Below are positions 53,519 through 62,170 of a DNA stretch of 64,000 nucleotides, in pieces. Position 1 is the first letter of the stretch. Each line of letters starts with the position of its first letter. The stretch is from Rhodothermales bacterium. Its GTDB lineage: Bacteria; Bacteroidota; Rhodothermia; Rhodothermales; VXPQ01. A program made the translations under genes and the position numbers. The stretch lies in NCBI GenBank assembly GCA_022821845.1, contig JAJECT010000019.1:129814-193813 (forward strand). The letters run 5' to 3'. Below the pieces are notes generated by a model. It did no database searches and had not been told where the DNA came from. It worked only from the letters and a program-made list of their open reading frames with translations.

Positions 53519-55453
53519 TCACGAAGCGGCCTTTTCCGCCTGCTGCTTGCGAATGGCTTCTTCCATGGCCTTCCGGGACACTTCCACGCCTTCTTCGGCG
53601 ATCTCCAGCGTAATGATGGCGGTGTTGCGCCCGTCCGCCGCCGTCTCCATCCGTCCCTGGGTCTTGTCGCGCATGAATCCCTCGGGAACCCGTTCGAGGC
53701 GGGCCCAGGCTTCCGGCGTCCACCTGTAGGCGCCCTTCTCGATGAATTCGACCGGGACCGCTTCGCGGCCCGGGGCCTCGCCCGCCGGATTCTCCTTCAG
53801 TCCGGCGCCGGGCGCAGAAAGCGCCGAAGTATCCTCAAGCAAATCGCCCACGACCGCCGCCACCATGTCGCGGGTAATCGTATCCAGCCCCTTGACGCGG
53901 GCGCTCTTTTCGATCTGCGCCCGCGCGCGGCGCATCTGGTAGCCGTCTGGCACTTTTCGCAGCAGTTCGCGCGCGTCCCGCGTCCACTTGATCTTCTTTT
54001 TGTCGAAGGTTTCGACCTCTTCGACGGCGCCTTCCAGCGGCGCCAGTTTCCGAAGCGCTTCCTTGTCTATTTTCTGGAACTGTTCGGGGGCGGCGCCGCA
54101 AACCGCGCACACGGCCGGCCTGAATCCGCGCGCCGCGTAGCCGCACTGGCTGCATACGTACGTCTCTTCGTCGTCGGCGGCAATTTTGTCGCGGGCCACG
54201 GTTTCGGCGATAATGCCCATGGACCGCATGGCGGATTCCGGCAGAATGGTGGCCATGGCCTGCTCCACCACTTTTTGCGTAATCACCGAGTGCCCTCGCT
54301 CCATGGCCCAGCGATGAATCGTCGTGCGGGCAATGTTGCGGGCAAAGTCGGGCGCGGTGTTGACGAGGGCGGTCGCCTCGTCCGTCCAGATCATGGACTC
54401 TTCGGCCTGCACGTCGAGCGGAGGCGTATACCGTTTGCTGGACAGCAACACATTGCAGGGAACCATCCGCAACAGATTTTCGGTGTTGCTGCCGATATCC
54501 ATGTCCTCGTCGCTATGCACCCCGATACGGCCCAGCACCAGCAACCAGGGCTTCTCCCGGCGGACGTACTGAAGAATCTTGTCGAACGCTTTGCCGTCCA
54601 GCAGCGTGATTTTCAAATCCACGCCCTCCTCGGCGGCCACGCGATGCGCCACTTCAAGGTGCGACTGGTAGATTTTCGCAAGTCCTGTGTCGATCACCTC
54701 TTCGTGAAGTTGCTCCTGCTCCTTGAACCGGAATACTTTCGAGGCCTTTTCGGTAAGCACATTCACGATGCTATTGAACATCGCATAGTGCAAATACGGA
54801 TCGTAGACCGACACCGCCTCCACGCGCTTGTCCAGTTTCCGGCTCAGTTCGAGCGCCGTTTTGAGGCCCGCAAACGATTCGGGGCTGCCGTCGACGCCCA
54901 CGACGATGTGTCCGCCGTCCGCCTCGCCCACAGCATGGCCGTTCATCTGGCGCTCGAACGAATCCGTGTTCTTTACGATCAACATGTCCGTGCGCGCCCG
55001 CCGCACCACCCGCGAACATACGCTGCCCAGTACGCTGTCCCGAACGGCGCCCAGGCCAAGCGCGCCCATCACCACGAGGTCGTAGTCGCTTTCCTCTATA
55101 TCCTCCACGATCACCTTCCAGTTCTTCCCGTCGTACATTTTCGGCTGAAAAGGCAATTTTTCCTCGCGGCAGCGCTTGTCCATCACGGTCAGGTACGAAT
55201 CCGAAATCAGTTCGAGCCCCATGGTGATGAGCGTGTCGTGCACCTTGCGCTGCTTTTCCATCTCCTCTTCGACGAGGTATTCCTCCGGCAGCGTAAACTC
55301 CATCTGCTTGAAGCGATAGTCGTGCATCCGGGCGGCGTAGGCATGGCTGCCCACGAGCTCCGCGTCGAGTCGCTTCGCCAGCTCGACGGAAAGGTCGATA
55401 CTCGCCATCGAATGGTCCGAGTTGTCCACCGGAACGAATATGGTCTTGTACAT
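53519..55453 (-). CDS. Fusion of two universal-stress domains, three PCP_red-like domains and a rubredoxin-like zinc site
   Basis: 644 residues. Usp domain 1 (about 1-160) has the ATP-binding GALGLGAVRDSVLGS loop; Usp domain 2 (about 182-345) has GRIGVHSDEDMDIGS. PCP_red-like units begin with WTDEATALVNTAPDFARN (about 363), WTRDARELLRKVPDGYQ (about 490) and WTPEAWARLERVPEGFM (about 575). Between the first two is CSQCGYAARGFRPAVCAVCG, a rubredoxin-type Cys4 site. Cytoplasmic. An energy- or redox-sensing scaffold for the operon's cofactor chemistry is one reading; the true role is unknown. Confidence 0.75.
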   Translation of the reverse strand: MYKTIFVPVDNSDHSMASIDLSVELAKRLDAELVGSHAYAARMHDYRFKQMEFTLPEEYLVEEEMEKQRKVHDTLITMGLELISDSYLTVMDKRCREEKLPFQPKMYDGKNWKVIVEDIEESDYDLVVMGALGLGAVRDSVLGSVCSRVVRRARTDMLIVKNTDSFERQMNGHAVGEADGGHIVVGVDGSPESFAGLKTALELSRKLDKRVEAVSVYDPYLHYAMFNSIVNVLTEKASKVFRFKEQEQLHEEVIDTGLAKIYQSHLEVAHRVAAEEGVDLKITLLDGKAFDKILQYVRREKPWLLVLGRIGVHSDEDMDIGSNTENLLRMVPCNVLLSSKRYTPPLDVQAEESMIWTDEATALVNTAPDFARNIARTTIHRWAMERGHSVITQKVVEQAMATILPESAMRSMGIIAETVARDKIAADDEETYVCSQCGYAARGFRPAVCAVCGAAPEQFQKIDKEALRKLAPLEGAVEEVETFDKKKIKWTRDARELLRKVPDGYQMRRARAQIEKSARVKGLDTITRDMVAAVVGDLLEDTSALSAPGAGLKENPAGEAPGREAVPVEFIEKGAYRWTPEAWARLERVPEGFMRDKTQGRMETAADGRNTAIITLEIAEEGVEVSRKAMEEAIRKQQAEKAAS

Positions 55454-55458
55454 ACGGG

Positions 55459-55863
55459 CTAATAGATCAGTTTGAGGCGGTCGTAAATGTACGTAAGGCG
55501 ATACATAACATAACGCAACGGTTCGAAATCTTCTGCAAGAAGCGAAACCGCGAGCAAGGCGCGCTGCAAATGGTCGGCGCGGCCCGCAAGCGAAGCGCGT
55601 TTCGCGTCTTCCAGGCCGTCGGCGAACGCATGCATCCCGAAACGCGCCCGCACCAGCGCGTTCCAGGCATCGCTGCCCGGCTCAACGCCTTCCATGACCC
55701 GCTCCAGCCGCCCCGTTTCCATGCGCACGATGGCGGGGGCCATGCGTCGGAATTCCTTCCAGCCCACGAAATCCAGCTCGTTCCAGTCCAGCCGCTTCGC
55801 AGCCAACTCGGCGGCGCGCGCTTCCAGCGCGTCGGACGGCGCTATGTCCCGAGAGGAGGCCAT
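55459..55863 (-). CDS. Hypothetical protein in cytochrome/PCP_red operon
   Basis: 134 residues from the ATG at 55863, 14 bases after the upstream stop. All helical; contains RLDWNELDFVGWKEFRRMAP and a C-terminal Tyr-rich helix (MYRLTYIYDRLKLIY). No membrane helix, no Cys motif. Known only by its operon. Confidence 0.6.
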   Translation of the reverse strand: MASSRDIAPSDALEARAAELAAKRLDWNELDFVGWKEFRRMAPAIVRMETGRLERVMEGVEPGSDAWNALVRARFGMHAFADGLEDAKRASLAGRADHLQRALLAVSLLAEDFEPLRYVMYRLTYIYDRLKLIY

Positions 55864-55877
55864 GGCGACGAAGGGCC

Positions 55878-56474
55878 TCAAAACGGACGGTGGACGACGC
55901 CGGGATCGAGGCGGTCCGCCATTTGAAGCAAGCCCTTGTACTTGCGGCGAAATTCCGCCGGGTCCTGCGCGATCGTTTCCATGGAAAACCTGGGCAAAAG
56001 CGCGGTCAGGCGCTCGTGCATCTCTTCCCGGTCGATCCAGCCATATTTCATGTACGTCAGCACAATATGATAATCTGGTTCGTCGCCCCGGGCTATGTGC
56101 CGGAACGCAACCGAATACGGATCGAAATGGCCCAGCGTCAATCCGGAATCCGACAACTCCCGAACCAGCCGATGGCGCGCTTCGAATCCATCGGGCAAGG
56201 GGATCAGGTCGCCGGGATATTCCTGGTCCAGCGCCAGGCCGAACTGCGCCGCGGCGCGGGCCGCCGCCGCATCCCATTCGGGTCGATGGCCCACGTCCGC
56301 GTACAAACGCACGGCGTCCGTCCACGAACGCCATCCCTCCAGGACTTGCGACGTTTCGCCAAGCAACAGGACGCGCCCGGCAAGCGCCTTGCCGGGAACC
56401 GATTCGGCGTAGCCGCGGGCTGCCGCCGTCAAAAAATCCTGCAGCACGACAGGAGTCGCCAACGCGCCAATCAT
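55878..56474 (-). CDS. Hypothetical protein in cytochrome/PCP_red operon
   Basis: 198 residues from the ATG at 56474, overlapping the ferredoxin stop (ATGA). Mixed helices with LGHFDPYSVAFRHIARGDEP and a C-terminal helical pair. It has no motif I recognise. The overlap with the ferredoxin gene suggests joint synthesis. Confidence 0.6.
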   Translation of the reverse strand: MIGALATPVVLQDFLTAAARGYAESVPGKALAGRVLLLGETSQVLEGWRSWTDAVRLYADVGHRPEWDAAAARAAAQFGLALDQEYPGDLIPLPDGFEARHRLVRELSDSGLTLGHFDPYSVAFRHIARGDEPDYHIVLTYMKYGWIDREEMHERLTALLPRFSMETIAQDPAEFRRKYKGLLQMADRLDPGVVHRPF

Positions 56475-56686
56475 GATGTACCCTCCGTATTGGGTGTAGC
56501 GCCGGTTTCTTCCCAGTCGGGAATGGGCACGATCGCTTCCTCGGGACACTCCGCTACGCATTCCATGAAGTCGCAACAGGTGTCGTCAATGACGTAAATC
56601 GGATCTCCGGGCGAAATCGCGCTAATGGGGCACACATCCACGCACAGTCCGCACTGCGCGCAAGCGTCTGTGATCATGTGAGGCAT
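56471..56686 (-). CDS. 2[4Fe-4S] ferredoxin-like protein
   Basis: 71 residues. The first cluster motif CAQCGLCVDVCP is complete. The second is modified, CCDFMECVAECP, in the C-x(n)-C-x3-CP style of Chromatium/Azotobacter-type ferredoxins. It is cytoplasmic and acidic. It likely supplies electrons to the radical SAM protein encoded two genes upstream. Confidence 0.88.
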   Translation of the reverse strand: MPHMITDACAQCGLCVDVCPISAISPGDPIYVIDDTCCDFMECVAECPEEAIVPIPDWEETGATPNTEGTS

Positions 56687-56749
56687 GGCCGCAAAACGAT
56701 GGGTGCAACAAGACGCGAAACCATCCGAAAAACCCCGGAGACGCGCGGA

Positions 56750-57544
56750 TTATCCTTGCCTGTGTCCGTTCAGGGCCTGCTTGTCGATCACGCCGCCCGC
56801 CTCGTTCACGGTGTTGTCGCTCCGCTTGCCCGGATACCGGCGCTTCGGCGTCTTGTCTTTCCAGCGGTAAATCCAGAAGCAGTAGGCATACGGATAAATG
56901 GTCTGGACTACATGGAACGGCTCATATTCGAACAGGCGCCGCATCGCCCAGCAGAAACGGTACCGCTTGTCCTCCGGCTCCATGATTTCCACCACGCAAT
57001 CCGCCTGAAAACTCACGAACACCGGCGCGTTGCCGGTCCACAACACGGAAGCAAAGGGATTCTCGACCAGGTTCCGAAGCGTCGATCCCTCGAAAATCTC
57101 AAGCAGCCCGACGCGCCGAAAATCGATATGCTCGGGATGAGAATACAGTTCGCGGGCCGTCCGAATGCGCAAATCGCGCGTCTCGTTGACGGCATGAGGA
57201 GGCAGCTCCTCGATCTGCGCGACGGCGTCCTCGACCAGTTTAAGGTAATGATCGATATGCTCGTCCTTCGGGGTGAACCCTACGCCCTTGTTGGCCAGGT
57301 TCGGCACGAGCGCGTCCTCGGCCCATGTGGCCACCACCGGCAAATGGCCTGCGTTGAACGCAATGTACTGATCCTGTTCTATCGCGTCGTAAATGCTGTG
57401 TTTGTAATCGAGCTGCCACCGAATGAACTTCTCCGGCAGTTCGATGACGTCCAGATGCTGATCGGCGCCCTCCTTTTTGAGGCGGGCTACGCCATTGGTT
57501 ACCTGTACTTGCTCCGTGAGCGTTTTTGCGTCAAGCTGTTCCAT
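56750..57544 (-). CDS. Conserved-looking hypothetical protein, cytoplasmic
   Basis: 264 residues. Soluble, rich in aromatic residues (PEKFIRWQLDYKHSIYDAIE; VVQTIYPYAYCFWIYRWKDK). A Cys/His/Trp-rich C-terminal half might bind a cofactor. It lies 33 bases after the radical SAM gene and 63 before the ferredoxin. No family recognised. Confidence 0.6.
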   Translation of the reverse strand: MEQLDAKTLTEQVQVTNGVARLKKEGADQHLDVIELPEKFIRWQLDYKHSIYDAIEQDQYIAFNAGHLPVVATWAEDALVPNLANKGVGFTPKDEHIDHYLKLVEDAVAQIEELPPHAVNETRDLRIRTARELYSHPEHIDFRRVGLLEIFEGSTLRNLVENPFASVLWTGNAPVFVSFQADCVVEIMEPEDKRYRFCWAMRRLFEYEPFHVVQTIYPYAYCFWIYRWKDKTPKRRYPGKRSDNTVNEAGGVIDKQALNGHRQG

Positions 57545-57577
57545 GAATACGGGGATGGTAAATGAATAAAAAGCGGG

Positions 57578-58882
57578 CTACGCGAGTCGTTCCGGAATAG
57601 AAACTTCTTTAATAGCCTGACTATCCTGTGGTTTCCCGACCGGCTCCGAAAAAGACGGCGCCCCCCGGTCCATGCCTGCAAGGGCTTCCTGCATGACGCG
57701 GGCGGAGATGCGCCGAACCCCGTGACGGTCGGCGTACGCTTCAAGGCCCTTGCGGACTTTGTTGCGAATGAAAGAGATGGGAATGCGGTCCAGCCGCGCT
57801 TGCGCTTCGGGGGACCATTCGATATCGCATTGGTCCAGCGCCCGGCCCGTCGGCTGGTACAGACAGGCCGGGTCCTCGGCCAGATAATCCTTGAAGGCCG
57901 CCTGGGCGCGACACCGGCAACCGCCGCAAAGTTCGTTGAACTCGCAGGCCCCGCATTTGCCCTTGAGGCGGGCAGGGTCTCGCAAATCCGTCAGCACGGG
58001 GGACGAAGCCCATATCTCCGAAAAGGACTGTTCGCGGACATTTCCGGCAACCACCGTCATGTACGGACACGGCGTAACGTCCCCGCCCGGCGTGATGCGG
58101 CAATATTCCGTGCCCGCCATGCACCCCCCGCTCTCCAGGCCTCCCAGTCCTTCGTCGTACGCGATCTGTTTGAATTGGGGGGCGCACTTGGACCGAACCA
58201 GCATGGGGCGGTACTCGTCCTGCACATGCGCCATTTCTCGAAGGAGCGCGTCTGTGGCGAGGGCGGAAAGGTCGTTCATCTCCTGCCCCCGACCCGTCTG
58301 CACCAGAAAATACAGATTGAAGGACCAGGCGCCTTTCTCCCGCGCAAACGCCATGAGTTCCGGGATTTCCTCCCGGTTCATGTCCATCGCGGTCGTTTGC
58401 ACGAGCGTTTGCAGCCCATGGCGACGGCAGGTTTCCAGGGCGCGCACCGAATGCGCCCAGGCGTTCGGCCCGCCGCGAAAAGCGTTGTGTTTTTCGGGGT
58501 CGATAGAGTCGATGCTTATGCCCACCCCTTTTACGCCGCATTCCGCCATCTTGCGGGCCACGAAATCGTTGACCATGACGCCGTTCGTCCCCATCACGAC
58601 CCACATTCCCCGCTCCGAGGCTTTCTGCGCAATCTGATAAATATCCCGGCGCAGCAGCGGCTCGCCGCCGGTCAGGATGAGCATCTCCGTGCCCAGCGCC
58701 TCCATCTCGTCAATGAGCGCAAGGCACTCGTCCGTGGTCAACTCGTTCTCTTCGGCGGCGCCTCCTTCCATATAGCAATGCGGGCACTTGAGATTGCATT
58801 TCCTGGTCAGATTCCAGGAAACCAGCGAAGGACGATGCCCTGTGGAGGGAGACACGAAAGACAGGGAGCGGGCGGCGTCCAT
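57578..58882 (-). CDS. Radical SAM/SPASM protein with C-terminal PCP_red-like domain
   Basis: 434 residues. CNLKCPHC (about 29-36) is the radical SAM cluster site, followed by LTGGEPLL and SIDSIDPEKH. The SPASM region has CGACEFNELCGGCRCRA and further Cys for auxiliary Fe-S clusters. After CLYQPTGRALDQC a PCP_red-like unit (about 350-400) begins WSPEAQARLDRIPISFIRNK. The core resembles AhbD/NirJ-type heme or heme d1 enzymes that decarboxylate or trim propionates of tetrapyrroles. A tetrapyrrole substrate is therefore plausible but inferred. Confidence 0.8.
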   Translation of the reverse strand: MDAARSLSFVSPSTGHRPSLVSWNLTRKCNLKCPHCYMEGGAAEENELTTDECLALIDEMEALGTEMLILTGGEPLLRRDIYQIAQKASERGMWVVMGTNGVMVNDFVARKMAECGVKGVGISIDSIDPEKHNAFRGGPNAWAHSVRALETCRRHGLQTLVQTTAMDMNREEIPELMAFAREKGAWSFNLYFLVQTGRGQEMNDLSALATDALLREMAHVQDEYRPMLVRSKCAPQFKQIAYDEGLGGLESGGCMAGTEYCRITPGGDVTPCPYMTVVAGNVREQSFSEIWASSPVLTDLRDPARLKGKCGACEFNELCGGCRCRAQAAFKDYLAEDPACLYQPTGRALDQCDIEWSPEAQARLDRIPISFIRNKVRKGLEAYADRHGVRRISARVMQEALAGMDRGAPSFSEPVGKPQDSQAIKEVSIPERLA

Positions 58883-58921
58883 TGGGTACTCGCGGGAAAG
58901 ACTTCTAAAGCATCCTGAAAG

Positions 58922-60538
58922 TCAGGCGGAAACGGGCGTACGGCGGCGAAAACGCATCAGTCCGACGATGCAGAGCAGCGCCAGCAAGGTCAGGCCGCCC
59001 GCGCGCAGCATGGGCATCACGGGCGAAGGACGCTCGGAAGGCGCAATGTACAGATAGTACCATCCGGTAATGCCCCGGCGATTGCCCCGCTCGTCGTTGA
59101 ACCCGTCCCATACCGAAAAGGCGATGGGGACGAACGCGCCTTCCGCAAAACGCTCGTCGCGCGGCATGGCGAACACGGCGGTCCATTCTCCGTCCTCGTA
59201 CGTCGCATGCACGGACGGAGCGGTTTCGCCGGCAATCAGGTTGCCGCTGCCTCGTCCGACATACGAACGGCCCGCGCCCGACGCCAGATCGGCGAACCAT
59301 AAATCCACCGGCTGCCCGGCGTCTCCGAACAGGAAATACGGCAGGCCTTCCGGCGCCAGTTCCTGCGGAAACTGTATGGCGACCGCATCGGACCAGACGC
59401 TGGCCACCGTATCCCGAACAACCTGCTCGATGGGCGGAACCGCCATATCCGGCGCATTTTCGCCCGTCGTTTCCGCAGACATGTCGTTCCATGCAAGCAG
59501 GATAGCGATTTCGTCTGCATTGTAGCGGGCTTTCACTTCGACGCCGTCCACGCCCGGCATAAAGGAGCGTCCCGGTTCGATCACTTGCCCCACGACGGGG
59601 AAATAGGCGCCGCGCGCCGCGCCAAAAGCAGCCCGGCCCTGCGCCGGATCGACGGGATCGGCTGCGTAGCGCGCCGTGGCGGCGGTCGCATAGTCGGGTT
59701 CGTCCTGCGACAGCGAGTAGACATAATCGACAAGGGCCCAGCTGTCCTCTATCGGGGTAATGCTGTAGGATGGCATGGGCGAGCCGTCCAGCCCCGTGGT
59801 GAACGTGCGGTAAATGTCCTGGCGCGTGGCGCCCCCGATAAAGGTCCAGCGTTTCGTCAGGTCGGCGGGGCGGATATGGTTGCCCCACTGCTCCTGCAGG
59901 GTCGGGGCGGAAGGTCCGTCCCCGCGCCCGGCCATGCCGTGGCAATCGAAGCACTGGTTCTCTTCGTACACCGCGCGTCCTCGCTCGGCGGACGCTTCGC
60001 TAAACGACGGAGGATCCGGAATCTCGACGAGGTCCGGCACGCCATACGGCCCGGAAAAATCGGCGTTGAAGGTTTTGAGGTAGTAGACGAGATTGCGAAT
60101 TTCGTCGTCGCTGAGTTGCGGCCAGGGGGGCATGCCCGTATACGGCATCCCGTCGCGAATCACCCGCGCAAGGTCGTCGTCCGTGGGCAGTTGCCCGCTC
60201 GGCGTGGTGCGAACCTTGTACACGCCCGCGGTAAAATCGCGGGGCATCGGACGCATGAAAGGCGCCGCCACGCCATCCCCTTGCCCGGCGTCTCCGTGAC
60301 ACTGCGCGCACTTGTCCATATACAAGGACCGGCCGGCTTCGCGTTGTTCGTCGCTGCCCAGATCGGGCGCGGGTTGCGCCCAGGCCGCGAGCGGAAGCCC
60401 CGCGACGCCCAGGCACGCCGCAAGGACGCACGACAGAAAGCCCGATCGGGAAAAACGCCCAACGGCGCGTCTTGCCCGGCAAGCAGCAAGGCGAATCGCT
60501 ATGTCGGTTTTATTCCTAATGACCGTCTCCCCCTCCAC
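58922..60538 (-). CDS. Di-heme cytochrome c fused to an ethylbenzene dehydrogenase-like heme domain
   Basis: 538 residues. A signal peptide region reaches about residue 54 (AAWAQ). Two cytochrome c units follow with CAQCHG (about 76) and CFDCHG (about 197). The C-terminal half (about 290-500) resembles the heme-b binding gamma-subunit/DOMON-type domain of ethylbenzene dehydrogenase, with a final membrane helix LTLLALLCIVGLM. The start overlaps the upstream gene by 23 bases; a GTG at 60523 is an alternative. Periplasmic, membrane-anchored electron carrier. Confidence 0.8.
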   Translation of the reverse strand: MEGETVIRNKTDIAIRLAACRARRAVGRFSRSGFLSCVLAACLGVAGLPLAAWAQPAPDLGSDEQREAGRSLYMDKCAQCHGDAGQGDGVAAPFMRPMPRDFTAGVYKVRTTPSGQLPTDDDLARVIRDGMPYTGMPPWPQLSDDEIRNLVYYLKTFNADFSGPYGVPDLVEIPDPPSFSEASAERGRAVYEENQCFDCHGMAGRGDGPSAPTLQEQWGNHIRPADLTKRWTFIGGATRQDIYRTFTTGLDGSPMPSYSITPIEDSWALVDYVYSLSQDEPDYATAATARYAADPVDPAQGRAAFGAARGAYFPVVGQVIEPGRSFMPGVDGVEVKARYNADEIAILLAWNDMSAETTGENAPDMAVPPIEQVVRDTVASVWSDAVAIQFPQELAPEGLPYFLFGDAGQPVDLWFADLASGAGRSYVGRGSGNLIAGETAPSVHATYEDGEWTAVFAMPRDERFAEGAFVPIAFSVWDGFNDERGNRRGITGWYYLYIAPSERPSPVMPMLRAGGLTLLALLCIVGLMRFRRRTPVSA

Positions 60539-61349
60539 CGTGATCCTCCCGCGCCCGCGGTCGGTGTCCAGTGAAATCGTACAGGAAAAGCGTCACGTCC
60601 CACATCTCCTCTTCCGTAAGAAAATTTTCCCAGGCGGGCATGGCCGACAACCAGGGCGTGGATTCGCTCGGCAGGCCCGGACCGCCCTTGGCGATGCGCC
60701 AGAAGATATAGCCCTCCTGAAGCATGGCGATCGTCGTGGCGTCCTGAAAATTCGCCGGAATGGGATCGTATCCGTGGGCGAAAAGGCCGTCCCCCGCCAT
60801 ATCGTCCCCGTGGCAGTACACGCAATTCTCGTAGTACACGCGCCGCCCGTTCGCCACATGTTCCGCAAAAGCGGCCGGATCTTCCGTCTCCAGCGCGCGA
60901 TACGGGTTGTCGTCGTTGACCAGGTCGATCATGCGGCCGGCCACCTCGATGCTCACCGGCGGCGGCGGATGAATCGTGCGGCTGCTGAGTGGAGGCGCAG
61001 GCCCTTCCGTAATGTCGAAATATACCCGGAGCGCCACAAGACAAGGCAACAGCACGAGGGTGACCGCGAGGGCAACCGTATACTTCTTCTCCGTAGCAAA
61101 GGCCACGGCCCGGTCCAGCACGAAACGGAAATGCACCGAATTCGCCGAAATGTACGCCAGGAGCGCAAGCGTAAGAATCGCAAGGAACATCCCCTGAATC
61201 GAGGTGGGCAAGGGCGGATTGATGCCCCAGCGCAGAAAAACGAAGGTGGCGGCCCACCATCCAACGAGCCAGCCGAGGATGTTCATCTTCGGGACGAAGC
61301 GCAGCGCAAGAAGCCCCGCGCACGCCGCAAGCAGGATAAGGATATTCAT
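60516..61349 (-). CDS. Membrane-anchored mono-heme cytochrome c
   Basis: 277 residues. Four hydrophobic helices in the first ~115 residues, then a cytochrome c domain with CVYCHGDDMAGDG (about 175) and a Met-rich C-terminal half. Ends with His-rich HGGGGDGH. It overlaps its neighbours (4 and 23 bases). Part of the same electron chain as the CydA-like protein. Confidence 0.85.
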   Translation of the reverse strand: MNILILLAACAGLLALRFVPKMNILGWLVGWWAATFVFLRWGINPPLPTSIQGMFLAILTLALLAYISANSVHFRFVLDRAVAFATEKKYTVALAVTLVLLPCLVALRVYFDITEGPAPPLSSRTIHPPPPVSIEVAGRMIDLVNDDNPYRALETEDPAAFAEHVANGRRVYYENCVYCHGDDMAGDGLFAHGYDPIPANFQDATTIAMLQEGYIFWRIAKGGPGLPSESTPWLSAMPAWENFLTEEEMWDVTLFLYDFTGHRPRAREDHGGGGDGH

Positions 61350-62170
61350 GACCCTCCCTTTTGCATTGCCAGGTAATCAACCAGCGTTTTGAGCTGTCCG
61401 GACGAGATCTTGTCGTAAAATCCGGTCGCGTTCAGCTGGGCGGACATCAGGCCCGCCGTAAATTCCTCCGCCACGACGGCGTCGGGGTCCATGATCGCCT
61501 CGTAGAGTTCGGCGGTCGAAAAATCGTTGCCCGCATTGTACAAACTGGGACCAAGAAGCGGCGTGGGTTCGGTAACGCTGTGGCATGTGCCGCAGGCGTA
61601 CATGGCGAACAATTCCTCGCCGGACAGATTCTCCGCCGAAGGCCCCGCCGCCGCGCCGGCTTGCGAAGCCGCAGCAGCGGCGGCGGAATTTTCCTCGCTC
61701 TGCCAGCGCAATTCCGTATCCAGCGTAACCGTGGCGACGCCGCCAAGACTCTGGAGGTACGCAATCACGGCAAGGATTTCTTCGTCGTTCAAGTCGATGG
61801 GCGGATCGGAGATGGGCGTCATGCCGGGCAAAAAGCCCTCGACGATATATTCGTTGGGGTCGTAAAGCGATTCGGCGAGATACTCCACGTCGCTGAACCC
61901 CTCCTTCCGGTCGGCGGCCACCAGCCCGATGTTCGCCAGATCGGGAAAACGCCCCCCGGTATCCCCGGATACGGTATGGCACGTAAGGCACGTCCCCTTG
62001 CCCCCCGCGATTTCCTCCCCGGCGACGACCAGTTCCTCCGTAGTCATGTCGGCGCCCAGCTCCGTCTCTTCGGGCGGATACGTCACCTTCTGCGGCACCA
62101 TCTGGCTGACGTAGCTATAAAAGGCAGCCACGAGGACCGTGAAGACGCATATCTTGAGTGCATTCATCAT
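61346..62170 (-). CDS. Membrane-anchored di-heme cytochrome c
   Basis: 274 residues. One N-terminal anchor (about 5-22), then two cytochrome c domains with CLTCHTVSGDTGGRFPDL (about 61) and CGTCHSVTEPTPLLGPSL (about 193). An Ala-rich linker joins them. The stop codon and start overlap the neighbours by 4 bases each (ATGA). It resembles the cytochrome c partner of alternative quinol or oxidase complexes. Confidence 0.88.
   Translation of the reverse strand: MMNALKICVFTVLVAAFYSYVSQMVPQKVTYPPEETELGADMTTEELVVAGEEIAGGKGTCLTCHTVSGDTGGRFPDLANIGLVAADRKEGFSDVEYLAESLYDPNEYIVEGFLPGMTPISDPPIDLNDEEILAVIAYLQSLGGVATVTLDTELRWQSEENSAAAAAASQAGAAAGPSAENLSGEELFAMYACGTCHSVTEPTPLLGPSLYNAGNDFSTAELYEAIMDPDAVVAEEFTAGLMSAQLNATGFYDKISSGQLKTLVDYLAMQKGGS

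Noticed and set aside
52115-55462. Plus-strand open frame of 1115 codons
   Set aside because: It is the shadow of the Usp-PCP_red, Mrp and zinc-ribbon genes on the opposite strand. It has the His/Arg/Gly bias of antisense GC-rich frames and no domain signature.
52127-58882. Chlorophyll or bacteriochlorophyll synthesis locus
   Set aside because: Only PCP_red-like units are present. There are no bchL/N/B core subunits, reaction-centre or carotenoid genes.
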